Assembly: GCA_028274465.1 (NCBI GenBank)
Contig: CM051458.1
Coordinates: 85,642,085-85,706,084 of the forward strand
DNA: 64,000 bases
DNA from: Plantago ovata
Lineage: Eukaryota > Streptophyta > Magnoliopsida > Lamiales > Plantaginaceae
Reading direction: 5' to 3'
Every line of letters starts with the position of its first letter. Position 1 is the first letter of the stretch. A model generated the notes under the pieces. The model did not search any database, was not told the origin of the DNA, and saw nothing but the letters and a program-made list of their open reading frames with translations. Position numbers and translations under genes: made by a program. Positions 1 through 11,725 of this stretch are shown here, in pieces.

Positions 1-135
1 GTCGATATGGATTTAAAATGCCGATGGAATAGTTCTACTAATTTTTTTCTTAGAATCGACCAAATATATTAAAATATATTAAAAACAAAAGAGCATAAGA
101 AATGCTAATTAAAAATGTCACATTAGCAGATACCA
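1..135 (-). repeat. LINE 3'-tail remnant (antisense)
   Basis: A T-rich run is followed by an A/T-rich stretch containing AAATATATTAAA and AGAGCATAAG. It resembles the antisense 3' end of the better-defined LINE copy at 1184-1583. The left part may lie outside the window. I see no flanking duplication, so it is a weak call based on similarity to that copy only. Confidence 0.3.
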
Positions 136-1166
136 TGGAAATTTTATTTTTTTCCATTTTGTTTCGACTTTGAGGTCAACGACAGTAGCATATACAGTAT
201 AGTGTTCTTCGAAGTCATGGGTCTTTCAGCACCAGTGTGACTTTCACATAGTGCGCTAACCCAACTACTAACTCATGATTGTGTTGGGTTTATCTTAAAG
301 CCACCACCTTCCATTTTCATGATGTATATTGTCAAGATGATTGGTGACATTATATTCCCGAACACCGTTTATTTATTTGGCACTGGCATTCCAATACAAC
401 CACTTAATTCGCACTAGCTTGTTCTATGACCACTGCCTGTGCGTACCTTATCCAAACACACATCCTATATATGATTGTCCAAAACTCTAAAGTGTAAAAC
501 ACCGACTATCTGAACATCGAATAGATCAGCAGGTGGTTGTCCAATAGAGAGACCCATGCTTTGGAAAACAGCTTGTATGTCTAGCTCGGAATCCACTTTC
601 TCTTCGGTGGTATGATATTGTCCACTATCTCTGATGATATGAAAACAGCTAGTCTATACATAATTCTAGCTCTGGAGAATTTTTTGTCGATTTTGATTAT
701 TACATCACATAAACATGATAATGGATGTCACTGTTGTATCCTTTTGGTCCATCCGGCCAGCAATAAGAATGAAGGTCTCTGTGTCCGTAAATTATAGATG
801 TAATCCGGAATGAGAAACTCAAGCTTCACATTCGAAGTTGACATTTGCTGGCGATAGAAACTCATCATGCACAATACACATACATATCTCTGCAGAAAGG
901 TATATTTTTGTGCACCACTTGTTCTCAAAATTCAACTATTTTAGGCTTTTATATATCTTCAAATGTATGTCCATTTTATGCTTTATGTGATGACCAATTA
1001 GGCAACCTGCAACATCACCATGTACTATGTAAATATCTCGTCACTTTTAATAGTAATTCTATCTACTAGCATGAGATGTAATTGAGTTCGAATAGTAGCA
1101 AGGTCCAGTTTGAATATGGAATAGTCTATTTTGCAAATTCCCATTACATTTATGAATATAATGAAT
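136..1166. other. Intergenic DNA, no gene seen
   Basis: Only short unconvincing open frames occur here. I see no splice-site-linked coding, repeats or RNA gene. Confidence 0.5.
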
Positions 1167-1183
1167 TATTCACATAAATACTT

Positions 1184-1583
1184 TTTTTTTTAAACGGCTA
1201 AATATATTAATAATAAGAGAGCATAAGGAATGCTCTTAAAAGTACAACGAAAAAGAAAAACAAAGCACAAGGCTCCCTAACCGCTAGCTATTACACTTGC
1301 CAAAGCAACATCGTCCGGCCTAAGCTAGATGAACCGGGGGCACCACAAACAAGGTCAAGGAATGCTCAAAACAACAACCAAACTCTACTAGGCTCAACAA
1401 AACGTGCCTTGAGAAGTAGTAGCAATCGATGCCTCAAACAAGAACCCATGGTGGCCGAGAGCAACAATTGAGGAGAAAAACTTCACGCACCAAGGAACAA
1501 CACAAAGCCAAAGAGGAGTCGACCACACTAACAACGAAGGAGAAGATCAAACATAGAGCAAGTAGTTTAAAATAATTTTCCTA
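1184..1583 (-). mobile_element. 5'-truncated LINE-type retroposon
   Basis: A 400-bp insertion is bounded by a perfect 17-bp direct repeat (TATTCACATAAATACTT at 1167-1183 and 1584-1600). The left end starts with a T run, which is the poly(A) tail of an element inserted on the minus strand. Its antisense end (AACGGCTAAATATATTAA, then AGAGCATAAG) recurs as a LINE-like 3' tail in plus orientation near 45.4 kb. A long target duplication plus an A tail is the signature of target-primed reverse transcription. No ORF survives, so the copy is 5'-truncated. A SINE is possible but no tRNA-type A/B boxes are seen. Confidence 0.75.
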
Positions 1584-1600
1584 TATTCACATAAATACTT

Positions 1601-1903
1601 ATTGCCAAAAGTGATTACAATTTAGTGGAGTATGTTTTCTTCGGATAACCAAGGGACCAAAGATGCAAAATCACGAGTGGCGGGGTTTGGTACTCTGAGT
1701 GGTGTTAATATATCGGCAAGGTGAGGAGTTGAGTCAGCACCAGGTCAATTTCGGAAACTAAATACAGTTAGAAGAAGTGATTGTTGTTAATCAAAACAAC
1801 TCAAATGCTCTTAGGATTCGTATTAGCTGCAATATTATTGTTGGCTTATATATCAGGATGAAAAGTTGTATTATTTAAACATCATCACAAGTCATCATCA
1901 ACA
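1601..1903. other. Intergenic DNA before the gypsy element
   Basis: No coding or RNA feature is seen. The final five bases (CAACA, 1899-1903) are the left target-site duplication of the adjacent LTR element. Confidence 0.5.
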
Positions 1904-2272
1904 TGATGGAGTACAAGAAAGAGCTCTCGTTCGCGAACGTATTCCCTGCCCTTAGCCTTGAAGTTGTCGAGCAGCAGCAAACTGTTCACCTGTTTGGTGT
2001 GCCTTTCTTTTATTTATATTAAGACTTTTACATTTATTTCCTTTAGTTTGGATTATTGTGTTTTAACCCCTGCGTGGGTATATTTAATCGTACTTAGTTA
2101 GGGCATATTTCATTATTGAAGTTTATCAGAAACAGAAAACTACGTTGGCTCTTTGCCGTTTTGAAGCTGCAACGCTTCGTTCTTGAATAATCATCTTGAT
2201 TATTGAGTTTGAACTTTCTACGTTGTTAGATTGTTCGTTTATCTTCCTTTATTGCTTCCGCGTTTTCTATGA
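1904..2272 (+). repeat. 5' LTR of the gypsy element
   Basis: A 369-bp direct repeat of 6521-6887, beginning TGATGGAGTACAAG. It is followed within a few bases by the primer-binding site. Confidence 0.85.
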
Positions 2273-2350
2273 GGTGGTATCAGTCAGGATTTGCCTGGCC
2301 TAAACCCTTGATTTCACCACAAACCCTACCAAAAAAAAAAAAAAGGAACC

Positions 2351-2542
2351 ATGTTTGAGTCCGAGAACAACGCTATGATGCAGATGATTGATGCTCTTGG
2401 CACGAAACTGGCTCTCATTTTTGGGGACCTCACTGTTGCTATGGAGAAATTGGGGGACAGGATTCAGGTTGACAATCAGGCCATTATTGAGGAGCTCAGG
2501 GCCATTCGAGAAGGGTCACCACCCAAGGGGCCGCCGAAATAG
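2351..2542 (+). other. Gag N-terminal segment of the gypsy element
   Basis: A short open frame beginning MFESENNAMM lies just downstream of the primer-binding site and an A-rich leader. It is hydrophilic and helical with a proline-rich end, as Gag leaders often are. It is part of a fossil element, not a host gene. Confidence 0.5.
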
Positions 2543-2676
2543 CCGGCAGCGACCACCAGCAGCACCCAGCTGCCGTTTGAGGGCTCTGTCCCGCAACCAC
2601 CGCTGCCAGATCAGCCGCAGCAGCCTGCCCTGCTGCCAACACCGGGGAACCAGCCGCCGCTGCTGCCCCATGGCAC

Positions 2677-4777
2677 TGTAAGAAAATACGATCAGAGTTA
2701 CCCCTAGGGTACGCAGCGGAATTTCAAAAATTTTCTTACATGCAGGTTAATTGATTATGTATATGGCGTATATAATTAAACACGTCAATTAGAAGACTTA
2801 CAATACTCCAAAAGCAAGCACAGCTTCCAAGTCTTCGTAATAATCCGGTGAATCTTCTCCTTCGTCGAAGTCGAAGATATCTGCAATACTTTGATTATCT
2901 GCAAGACAATAAAAGTCAGTTTCCAGCTCCTTGAACCTCAACCTTGGTATCCACGGATGAACAGCTTATCAGAAAGAATACTAGGATATTCTTTGTGTGG
3001 CCAAGAAGATGGGGCGGCGGTTTTTCTCCGGTGAGGGTGGCGCGCGCGTGGGGCTAGGTAGAGGTAGGGGAGAGCTTTTATTTTCTCTAAGAAAACTGGT
3101 GGAAAGAATGATCTAAAATCTATCTGTTGAATCAACCATGATAAAAGCTCTCTAATAGTCTACTATATATAGTAGTCAATATAAGCCTAATGAATAATCG
3201 ATTAGACTTCATAAAGGAATAAGAATCTAATTCTTATCGCACTAGGAAACCAATTTCAAGTCTAGATTCATTCCCAATCAAATTAAAACTCAATCAGGAA
3301 AATCTAACTTATCCCTTGGACTTCTAATAGAGGAAGGAGTCGAACTCCTTCCCCTATCTCAGCTGCGCGCGCGCGCCCCCAGGGAGGTTAGGTGGGTTCC
3401 GATTTTGGGACCCACTTATAGTTCTAAGGCAATTCAAACTCCAAATAGATTTTGCCCATGTGCATATATTAATTCCAAATTAACATATCCTTTCAAATCA
3501 AACCTCTATTATATTTCTAAAATATAATCTTTAATTGTATTTACATAAAATACAATTAATCAGCCAATTCAATTAATAATTCCAAATCATTAATTGAGCC
3601 ACAAAATATTATAATTAATTCCAAATTAATTATAATCCATCAATCACAATTAATTCCAAATCAATTGCGATTCCATCTTCAAGGATATTCGGATAAACTG
3701 AATCACCACATAGTGTGACCCATAGGGCCTCATTGTATTAAGCAAGTCCTAGACTAGGCAAAATGGAATTCCTAGACGGTTCCATTTGCAATATTAATAC
3801 ATGAGGACGTTTGAGAGGTTTCTCAAAGCAAACCCTTTCGTTGCGAAGTCTGTTGCGCTCAACGCGGCGATGGTAACGTCCCTTCATCTGACTGACTCGA
3901 ATGTATCTAGGATCGATGAAGTGTCTATCCCAATAATACATCCACGGGCGTCTTCAGTGAGTTGCATGGTGAATCCAATATCTATTATGACTATCATAAT
4001 GATATTGATACGCTGGCCAGCGGTTTTACCATCACAACTATGAACGACTATGAGCAGTGCTCTCCTGTGCTACACATGAGAGATGAATCCTTCATAGAAA
4101 CACTTATCATCCCCATTTGTATGTAGCCATAATCCTGGATCGTGTCTTGGTCAACTGCTTATTCAGAGCTGACATCGACGGGTCCACCAAGGATATGGGG
4201 CAACAAATGTGATGATAAAGTCCTGTAAGTCCAAAGGACGACTGACATCACTTCGACAACTTACCGGTTCCCATAGACACTTCGGTGTAGAGTATACATC
4301 GATGGAAGTGTCCGGTGGGTACTTCCATTGTTCGGTAATCATCCTTCGAACAACTATGCGCAGTTATGGGAACGTTCCTTGATTGTCCAACAATCCGTTC
4401 CGTGGCCGTGGGATCGGCTCACACTTGCTCCAACAAGTATAACCTCCACGCATACTAGTCTCAGCTGGTTCATTCAGACCCCTACATCCGAGATGGACCT
4501 CGACTAGGGAGAGTTTGGGATAGATGATAACTCACATAGCTCCCACTATTTGTGTGATCGATCATCTATCCGAGGGGACATGTTTAATATCAATACAGAC
4601 AGAAATAGAGATATGACATGCTGCATGCCTGGTGTAATATAAATATGAAAGCGATACTCAATAGTCAAACAACAAACATATATTATATTACGTTGACCTG
4701 TGTAATAGTACATATATGCCTTCTATAAGGGCTGCATGCCCTTAATAAGGACTGTCTCTAGGACATATACACTATCA
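2677..4777. mobile_element. Long solo LTR nested in the gypsy element
   Basis: A 2101-bp non-coding insert starts TGTAAG and ends TATCA. It is flanked by a perfect 5-bp duplication, GGCAC (2672-2676 and 4778-4782). It holds no retrotransposon ORF, so it is most simply a solo LTR left by LTR-LTR recombination. A large LARD-type LTR is the closest description I can give. It must be younger than its host element. Several short ORFs inside it look random. Confidence 0.8.
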
Positions 4778-4782
4778 GGCAC

Positions 4783-6572
4783 CACCACGTCTGGAAACAC
4801 CAGCCAACACCCTCTGACCCTTGAATTTCAGTGGGCTGTTACACCACCAGGCCTACGGATTGGGACAGAGGATCGCAACAAGAACATTCGGAACACCACT
4901 GGACATCACATTCCCGACTTCGGCTATGACAATCTAATGAATGAAGGCGATCGTCGTTTTACTGGAATTCCGTATAGGCATGACCAAACTCGTCGAACCT
5001 ATGATTTGGACGAATCTTCGGATGAAGAACCACCTTTGCAGGTTTACCAACGCCGTGGTCGTGCACGTGAATTCAAATTTAAGGTAGATTTACCGTCTTT
5101 CTCAGGTGATGCCAATATTGAAGGAGTAATTGATTGGCTTGCTGAGGTAGAAAGATATTTCGATTGTGCTGAGGTTCCCGAGGAAAAGCAAGTAGCTATT
5201 GTGAGTTACCGGCTGAAAAGTGAGGCTTCTGCTTGGTGGGAACAGTTTCAACAGTCCCGTCGCCGACAAGGAAAGGCTCCCATACGGACCTGGACTCGTA
5301 TGAGATCGACGATTGTTGAAGGAACGGTTCTTACCTCCAGATTATGAACAACAGCTCTATACTCAGTTTTTGGAATGTCGCCAAGGTAACAAGAACGTTT
5401 CTGGTTATTGTACTGAATTTATGAGGCCTTTATCACGTAATCATGTTAATAAGTCTGAAAATCAGCTAGTTTCGCGATTTTTCCATGGTTTGAATTCTGA
5501 CATTGTTCTTGAGTTGGGGGTTGCACCTGTCCACACTTTATCTGAGGCACAAAGCATAGCATTAAGGGATGAAAGTCGTGCATATCGTCGCACTAATTCT
5601 AGGGCGGATAGTGAACTACAGAGGTTTCAAACTAGCAATGAATATTCTGGTGGTAGTAAGGGCTCTATAGGGGTTACCGGCAACACTGAAACCAATAGTA
5701 GTAGGGTTGACAAACATACTGTTGTTGGGGCTAATAATCCATATACCAAACCTCGTGGAAGTCTCTGTTATAGGTGCAAAGAACCTGGTCACCTCTCTAA
5801 CCAATGTCCTAAACGCCACCAAACCCATGTTGTTAATGATGGGAAAACCAAGCAGAAAGTTGAGGAAGAATACTTGGTTAGCGCTGAACATGAAGAGGGG
5901 GTAGCATATACTGATAGTGATTCAGAAAATGTGAATTTGATGTTGCGTCGTACTTGCCTTGTCCGGAACAAAATTGATGCTACTCAACGATCCAGTATTT
6001 TTGAGACTCGTGCTAGAATCGTCAATAAGGTGTTCTCCGTCATCCTTGATAGTGGTAGTTGCACCAATATTGTTTCCAAGGCGGTTGTTGACTCTCTTAA
6101 TCTACTTGTCCTTCCCCATCCTAAGCCCTACACTCTCCGTTGGATAAAGGATGCTGAAAAAATTCAGGTGGTTGGGCAATGTGAGGTCACTTTTTCTATT
6201 GGTGCACACTATGTGGATATTGTGACTTGTGATGTGGTGGATGTTGATCATGTCCAGCTTCTTCTTGGTCGTCCTTGGCTCTCTAATCGTGATGTGTCTA
6301 TGCGTGGGCGTTCCAACACCTATTCTTTTGTGAAGGCGAACAAGCACATCACTCTTCTTCCGTTGGGGCCTGGTACTTCTAAACCACCACCAGTCATTAG
6401 CATGGAAGTTGTTGATAAGAGTCCCAGCCAAGAGGTTACCAATTTGGCTACTGCTGAGTGTGTCAGGCCTTCCATTATTGAAATAGCTCGAGGTCGAGCT
6501 CTTGAGGCAGCCGGGGAGAATGATGGAGTACAAGAAAGAGCTCCCGTTCGCGAACGTATTCCCTACCCTTAG
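4783..6572 (+). other. Gag-protease region of the gypsy element
   Basis: This is the fossil coding region of the surrounding LTR element. The retrotransposon-Gag domain (FKVDLPSFSGDANIEGVIDW, later EASAWWEQF) is followed by a CCHC knuckle (CYRCKEPGHLSNQC) and a retropepsin-like segment (VILDSGSCTNIV, then LLLGRPWL). The end of the frame lies in the 3' LTR. No polymerase follows. Confidence 0.8.
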
Positions 6573-6887
6573 CCTTGAAGTTGTCGAGCAGCAGCAAACT
6601 GTTCACCTGTTTGCTGTGCCTTTCTTTTATTTATTAAGACTTTTACATTTATTTCCTTTAGTTTGGATTATTGTGTTTTAACCCCTGTGTGGGTATATTT
6701 AATCGTACTTAGTTAGGGCATATTTCATTATTGAAGTTTATCAGAAACAGAAAACAACGTTGGCTCTTTGCCGTTTTGAAGCTGCAGCGCTTCGTTCTTG
6801 AATAATCATCTTGATTATTGAGTTTGAACTTTCTACGTTGTTAGATTGTTCGTTTATCTTCCTTTATTGCTTCCGCGTTTTCTATCA
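6521..6887 (+). repeat. 3' LTR of the gypsy element
   Basis: A 367-bp direct repeat of 1904-2272 with TG...CA ends. A short purine-rich tract (GGGGAGAA) precedes it, and the CAACA duplication follows. Confidence 0.85.
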
Positions 6888-6892
6888 CAACA

Positions 6893-7313
6893 TCATATCG
6901 ACGACCTCTAGTTTTTTGTACGCCTTTAGTATATTGCATTATATTATACGTTCTAGCTTAAGAAACTTTGATTATGTTTCTTAGATTATGTTAGGTACTT
7001 GTACATAAAGCCCCTAAAGAGCATCCCTTGTAGCTTATTTGGGGCTTCTATTACTAGTGCTCTAAGAATTATATAACAATATAATAAAATTTTTATATAG
7101 ATATATATCCGCCGAGATAATCCGAATTCACCCGATCTAGGAGGTCGTTCGGATCAACCCATATTCAGATTTTAGAAGATAGGTTGAAATGTATATTGTA
7201 CAGTACTTCAACAATTTGGATATGTGATAATTTTACCAACCTCTAAATCTCTAACTCTCAAGTCAACTCTGTAAGACTGTAACTTCTTGTATATAGGTTA
7301 GGAATTAGGATAT
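6893..7313. other. Intergenic DNA, no gene seen
   Basis: AT-rich sequence between two mobile elements. No coding or RNA feature is recognised. Confidence 0.5.
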
Positions 7314-7321
7314 GTTCTCAC

Positions 7322-7705
7322 CTAAGAAGCACGGAGACAGATACGGGTACGGATACGAATACGAGACGGATACGTGGAAACGTCAAAATTAAAAAATATA
7401 GGATATGAATACGTGTAGGATACGTTTAATTTATATAAATATTTTTAATATATTTAATATTTTAAGCTAAAGTTTTTTAAATTTAGTGAATATTAACCAA
7501 CCAAATAAGAAAAAAAAATCACACAAATGTCCAATAAACTCAAAAATACATATATCTTATATCTCAACCGCATGATTATTATAAACACACACCATTATAG
7601 ATTTAATTTAATTAAGAAATAGAAGAATACTTATTCCTCGAGTATCCGTCAAGATACGTATCTGTGCCGGTACGTCATCCATTTTGAAGTCCCCGTGCTT
7701 CCTAG
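7322..7705. mobile_element. hAT-type MITE
   Basis: A 384-bp element with 13-bp terminal inverted repeats (CTAAGAAGCACGG at the left, CTAGGAAGCACGG at the right when inverted). It is flanked by a perfect 8-bp duplication, GTTCTCAC (7314-7321 and 7706-7713). An 8-bp duplication with short inverted ends is typical of hAT elements. There is no transposase. The ends carry repeated GATACG motifs, which may be subterminal binding sites. Confidence 0.8.
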
Positions 7706-7713
7706 GTTCTCAC

Positions 7714-7991
7714 AAATGCAATATTCCCTCGGCCCTCTACGAGGTTCTGGTTGCATGGGCCAAAGCCCAACAATCTATTAAGTTGGCCTTCCAAGTTAAT
7801 TGGAGAAGTAACGAAGTGGAGGATGTAAAATTGTTCAAGATACTCCATTCCATTTTAAAGAAAGATACTCCATTAAGTTAGATTAGACAAACTTCTCCTT
7901 CATTTACGCGAAGGTATTTTCTCCCTCTAATCAACTGATGATGATTGGAACTTTTGTATCTGAACCGGATAGAGTGTCCAAGGTTTTTGAG
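7714..7991. other. Short spacer between two MITEs
   Basis: It contains a 65-codon open frame that overlaps the hAT MITE and matches nothing I recognise. No gene is called. Confidence 0.4.
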
Positions 7992-7994
7992 TAA

Positions 7995-8606
7995 GACCAT
8001 CCGCATCAGTGGTTTAAGGATAAGACTAGTTTAAAGGCTTAAACTGACCTTAGCCACGTTTAAGCAGTTTTTGCCTACATCAGTCACGGCTTAAACGCGG
8101 CTAAGGCCAGGCTAAGCCCTGCCACGTCATTATTTTATATTTTTTTTAATTTTTTATTTTTCCTTTTTTTATATTTTTTGATAAAAAAGAATGAAGATTT
8201 GTTGTAAAGAATGTTGTACGAAATGAAGTTTATAGATGAAAATTACGAATATATTACATTAACTTTTACCGAATATGAAGTAAAAAAATGAGTTGGAGAA
8301 GGTATGAGCAAACATATCCAAGATTGGTGTCTATTTATAAATCTCGAAAAGTTATGAACGTTGATAATTTTTGTTTATTTTTAGCATTTTTATTTTAAAA
8401 GTTATGATGGTTTTAAATTTAAAAGGAAAAAAAATTAAAAAAGAGAAAAAATAAACAAGTGGAGTCCACAAAAGTCCACATTTTGTGGACTCCCAAAACT
8501 TGTTTCGCCTTTAGTATAAACGCGGAACACGGCTAAGCTGCCGAAAACGCGCAACTTGCGTTTTCGGCAGCTTAGCCGCGCCTCCTGCATACTGATGCAG
8601 GAGGTC
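7995..8606. mobile_element. PIF/Harbinger-type MITE, copy 1
   Basis: A 612-bp element with inverted ends (GACCATCCGCATCAG against inverted GACCTCCTGCATCAG) and a 3-bp duplication TAA (7992-7994, 8607-8609). TWA target duplications are the PIF/Harbinger signature. Subterminal GGCTTAAAC / CGCGGCTAAG motifs and an AT-rich core match the copy at 32020-32642. A hairpin-forming stretch (CTGCCGAAAACGCG... inverted) lies near the right end. No transposase is present. Confidence 0.85.
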
Positions 8607-8609
8607 TAA

Positions 8610-9862
8610 GCAAAATGTGTAAAAACTAAAAATACAACAAGTAGTTTTGACAATTTATTGCATCTCCTCAAAACAAAACTGCACTGTTCATGGTGCTTAC
8701 GGAATAATGAGAATCGTCTCCCAGGATAAAACTAATTTAAGACAGTATAAGATCACTCAAAATACCTAATCTGTCGAACTTATTTCGAATATATAAGAGA
8801 GCAAAAGTGTAAGTAAATGAAAAGATGAGTATCAAATACTTTTTAATGTGTATTGGGAAATGAGCTTCACTTTCCTATTTATACTTCTCGAATGATTCAA
8901 TGAAAGTGTGCAAAATTTTTCACAAAGGTTACTAAGAATAACTACAAACTATTCATTATACACTTTTGGAATCAACCATTTACAAAGGTTACTAAGAATA
9001 GTTACAAGGTTATAATGAATAGTTACAAATTATTCATTACACACTTTTGGAAACAACCATTTACTTAATTCTCTATTTTCCTTTATTAGTTCGTAAATTC
9101 GTGATCGAGATTTGAACGCTTGGCCTTAGAGCCTTGGTTGTGGAAGAATCTTTTTATGCCTCTGCATTAGTATCAATCAAGATCCATTTAAAGAATCATC
9201 AGTATGCCCATCGAATTCATGGCTGGCCAAGGACGAATCAAGAAGGTAGAGTAATCAATATGAGAACACATTAGAGGGACTTGTAGCCGTGTTAGGGTTG
9301 CAGGGTGCGGCAGAACAACTTGAGGATCGTCGAAGCAAAGATATGTGTTAATATTTAGAAGACTAGGAGGATATCTCTATCATATATTCAAGATATAATT
9401 TTATCTTGCCCTTCAAGTTACTTATACTAACCACTAGAAATATGTGTGGGTGTGGTAAGATCTTGATTGTTAGAGATGGATTAAGTCACAAACAACTCCA
9501 TCAAACTTCCTACTACAAAATTGTAGGTTAAACCTAAACGCGGAATAAGTCTCCAAGACCTAGGTACCCTAAAGAGATGATTCAAGAGATCAACGAAAAT
9601 TGTAACCATGTTTGTTATGCTTAGAGAGTAATTGGAGGTCACATGGAACATAGCAAATGTAAAGAATTGATTGGGACTGATGAGTATAAATTTTTGAAAG
9701 TATGACTAATTTGTAATTTTTACCGTAAAACTTGGTGGAATATTTATGTGAAATGTGAAATGAAGTGTGTGTTTGGAGTCACCTTATATGTTGATTTCAC
9801 CTTACAGTATTTAATCTTTTGATCATACTAAGTATGTTTTGTGAATGTCAATAAGGTGACTC
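8610..9862. other. Intergenic DNA, no gene seen
   Basis: AT-rich sequence with a local duplication at 8930-9065 (entered separately). No coding region or RNA gene is recognised. Confidence 0.5.
8930..9065. repeat. Local tandem duplication, about 70-80 bp
   Basis: The block ACAAAGGTTACTAAGAAT ... TTCATTA(T/C)ACACTTTTGGAA occurs twice in a row with small differences. It probably arose by local duplication of non-coding DNA. Confidence 0.6.
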
Positions 9863-10026
9863 AGAAACTGTTCTTTTCGTCTGAACAGAACTGAACAAAC
9901 TTTATTTGTAGTATAAAATATAACTAAGCAGGTCTGAACAGAACTGAATGAAATTGAACAAAATTGAACTGAACTGAACTAAACTGAACTGAAAATAATG
10001 AGATTTCATACGAAGAGAACAGAGCC
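9863..10026. mobile_element. Short MITE-like foldback with CTGAAC repeats
   Basis: The two ends are imperfect inverted repeats (CTGTTCTTTTCGTCTG and, inverted, CTGTTCTCTTCGTATG). The interior is a run of CTGAACAGAACTGAAC-like units. I cannot define the target-site duplication, so family and exact ends are open. Confidence 0.45.
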
Positions 10027-10181
10027 TTATTTGATAATTTATGTATGTGTTTGACATCACATTATAATGTGAAATTAATTTATTTGACCATTTAACTAAT
10101 TAAAGTATGTGACCAAATGCCAATAAGGTGACTGATAAGGTTACTAGTCACCTTATTAGTTTTCAGTTACGTTATCAGTTA

Positions 10182-10418
10182 CTTCATCCATTTCATTAAT
10201 AACTTCCTCTTCGGTCAACAGGGCTTCATGTTTGACCGCACATTATTTCTAATTGTACGATGCAATTCTTTTTTAAAGTCATATAATTAAAGTTCATAAG
10301 TTAGAAGTATTTTAAATATTTTTTTAAATTTTTTTTATCAATATAATTTAGATGTAATATACGAGTCAAACATGACTGCCGTTGACCAAAGAGGAAGTTT
10401 GTAATGAAATGGAGGAAG
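10182..10418. mobile_element. Stowaway-like MITE with long inverted repeats
   Basis: A 237-bp element between TA dinucleotides. About 65 bp at each end are inverted copies of each other (ACTTCATCCATTTCATTA at the left, ACTTCCTCCATTTCATTA when the right end is inverted). TA target sites and a foldback structure fit Tc1/mariner-derived Stowaway MITEs. Confidence 0.7.
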
Positions 10419-11500
10419 TATTATTCATCTTATCTATTTGTTTTACCAAATGTGCACGAAACGAAATGAAATTGAGAAAAGTTTTGGTAAAAAAAAAAAA
10501 AAAAAAAAAAGGGGAAAAGAAAGAAGTGTACCGCATTATATGGTAGTGACCTATATGCAGCACAGGCACTCTTGGTAATTCTTCCAGTTTCCCGTAAAGC
10601 TCGAAAATCCCGTGAAACTTTGACAATCCAAATTCATCCCCAACTCTACAGAATTTTGACGCAATTCCATCCAAATACATCAATATGCATCAGAATTTCA
10701 GTCCAAATACAATCTAGTCGAGTTTAATGCACATTACTATACTATACAACTAATCAATCAAGAATTGCGTCCGATTTATCTCTAAGCTTTTTCTTTTTTC
10801 TTTTTCTTTATAAAGATAATAATAATAAAAGAAACCGTTTTTCTCCTATCTCCTTTGACCATTGAGCAAAACCACACACACGTACGTGAATCGACCTCTC
10901 TCTGTGTTTTGCAAAGTCAATGTTAAACTTTGTTGATTGGAAAAAAAGATTGTCACTTTCTTCTCGATTACTGTAATTTTTAAATTCAACAGCTCTGTGG
11001 GTCATTTCCAATTTCACTTTCTCTTGAACGAAAGTTCAGTTTTTTTTCCTTCTTTTTCCTTTCTTTCTTTCGTTTGTTTATAACCCACCAGAGCGTAATT
11101 TTCCACTCTCCTTGCGAAATCATTACTCGTTAATGGGGAGGTGAATGCGAGTTCTTGGATTCATTGAACCTGGACCTGTTTTTTTTGGGTAGCCAGCCAG
11201 CCAGCCATCATTCTTGATTGATCATCATCATTTTCATTGTTGGTGCACTGTAGAGGACCACATTTGGTGTGCCATAGTTTCTTAAGCCATAAAGGTATCT
11301 ATAGTGGTTCCTCATGTTGTGCACTTACGTGTCTTGTTGATATATAATATTCTTGCGTTGTTAATCATGTTACTAGTTTATTCTTATGATGCCGTCATGA
11401 AAGTAGTTTATTGTTGTGCTTTGTATCGAGAAGAATGTTTGCCAATTTTCTTGATTGATGGAATTCACGTGCTATATTGTCACTTTAACAAGAATGATTG

Positions 11501-11595
11501 TTAAGAGTTGGCGGGTGTATAGTCCTATAAGATAAGGTGGTAAAGGTATAGTGTAGAATTAGAAGTAGGGTAGATAGATTTGGTATTTAAAAAAA
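11501..11595 (+). mobile_element. Short SINE-like retroposon, copy A
   Basis: A 95-bp insert ends in TTTAAAAAAA and is flanked by AACAAGAATGATTG at 11487-11500 and 11596-11609. It shares the block ATAAGGTGGTAAAGG and TAGGGTAGATA(G/T)ATTTG with copy B. The perfect 14-bp duplication and A-rich end fit target-primed retroposition. Confidence 0.7.
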
Positions 11596-11609
11596 AACAA
11601 GAATGATTG

Positions 11610-11725
11610 GTAGGAGTTGTAAGTGTGGCGAGTGGTATAGGCTTGTAGGACTATTTGGAGTTATAAGGTGGTAAATCTATTGTGTTGGACTAGAAATAGG
11701 GTAGATATATTTGATGTTTAAAAAA
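11610..11725 (+). mobile_element. Short SINE-like retroposon, copy B
   Basis: A 116-bp relative of copy A lies directly after the shared duplication. It is followed by a third AACAAGAATGATTG at 11726-11739. Either a second copy landed at the duplicated target or the unit was tandemly duplicated and diverged. Confidence 0.7.

Larger units (their letters stand above)
1904..6887 (+). mobile_element. Ty3/gypsy-type non-autonomous LTR retrotransposon
   Basis: The element is flanked by a perfect 5-bp duplication, CAACA (1899-1903 and 6888-6892). It has two LTRs (1904-2272 and 6521-6887). A tRNA-iMet-like primer site, TGGTATCAG, lies just after the 5' LTR. A Gag leader starts at 2351, and a retrotransposon-Gag plus protease region occupies about 4783-6572. 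That region carries a CCHC zinc knuckle and an aspartic-protease motif (LDSGS). The coding region runs straight into the 3' LTR, with no reverse transcriptase, RNase H or integrase. It is therefore a Gag-protease-only, non-autonomous derivative. The LTRs differ at about 7 of 367 sites (~2%). At an assumed 1.3e-8 substitutions per site per year this is under a million years. The element is broken, with at least two breaks including the nested LTR at 2677-4777. Confidence 0.85.

Noticed and set aside
3738-4043. Opposed open frames at 3738-3941 and 3801-4043
   Set aside because: Both lie in the nested solo LTR and have no domain; LTR sequence explains them.
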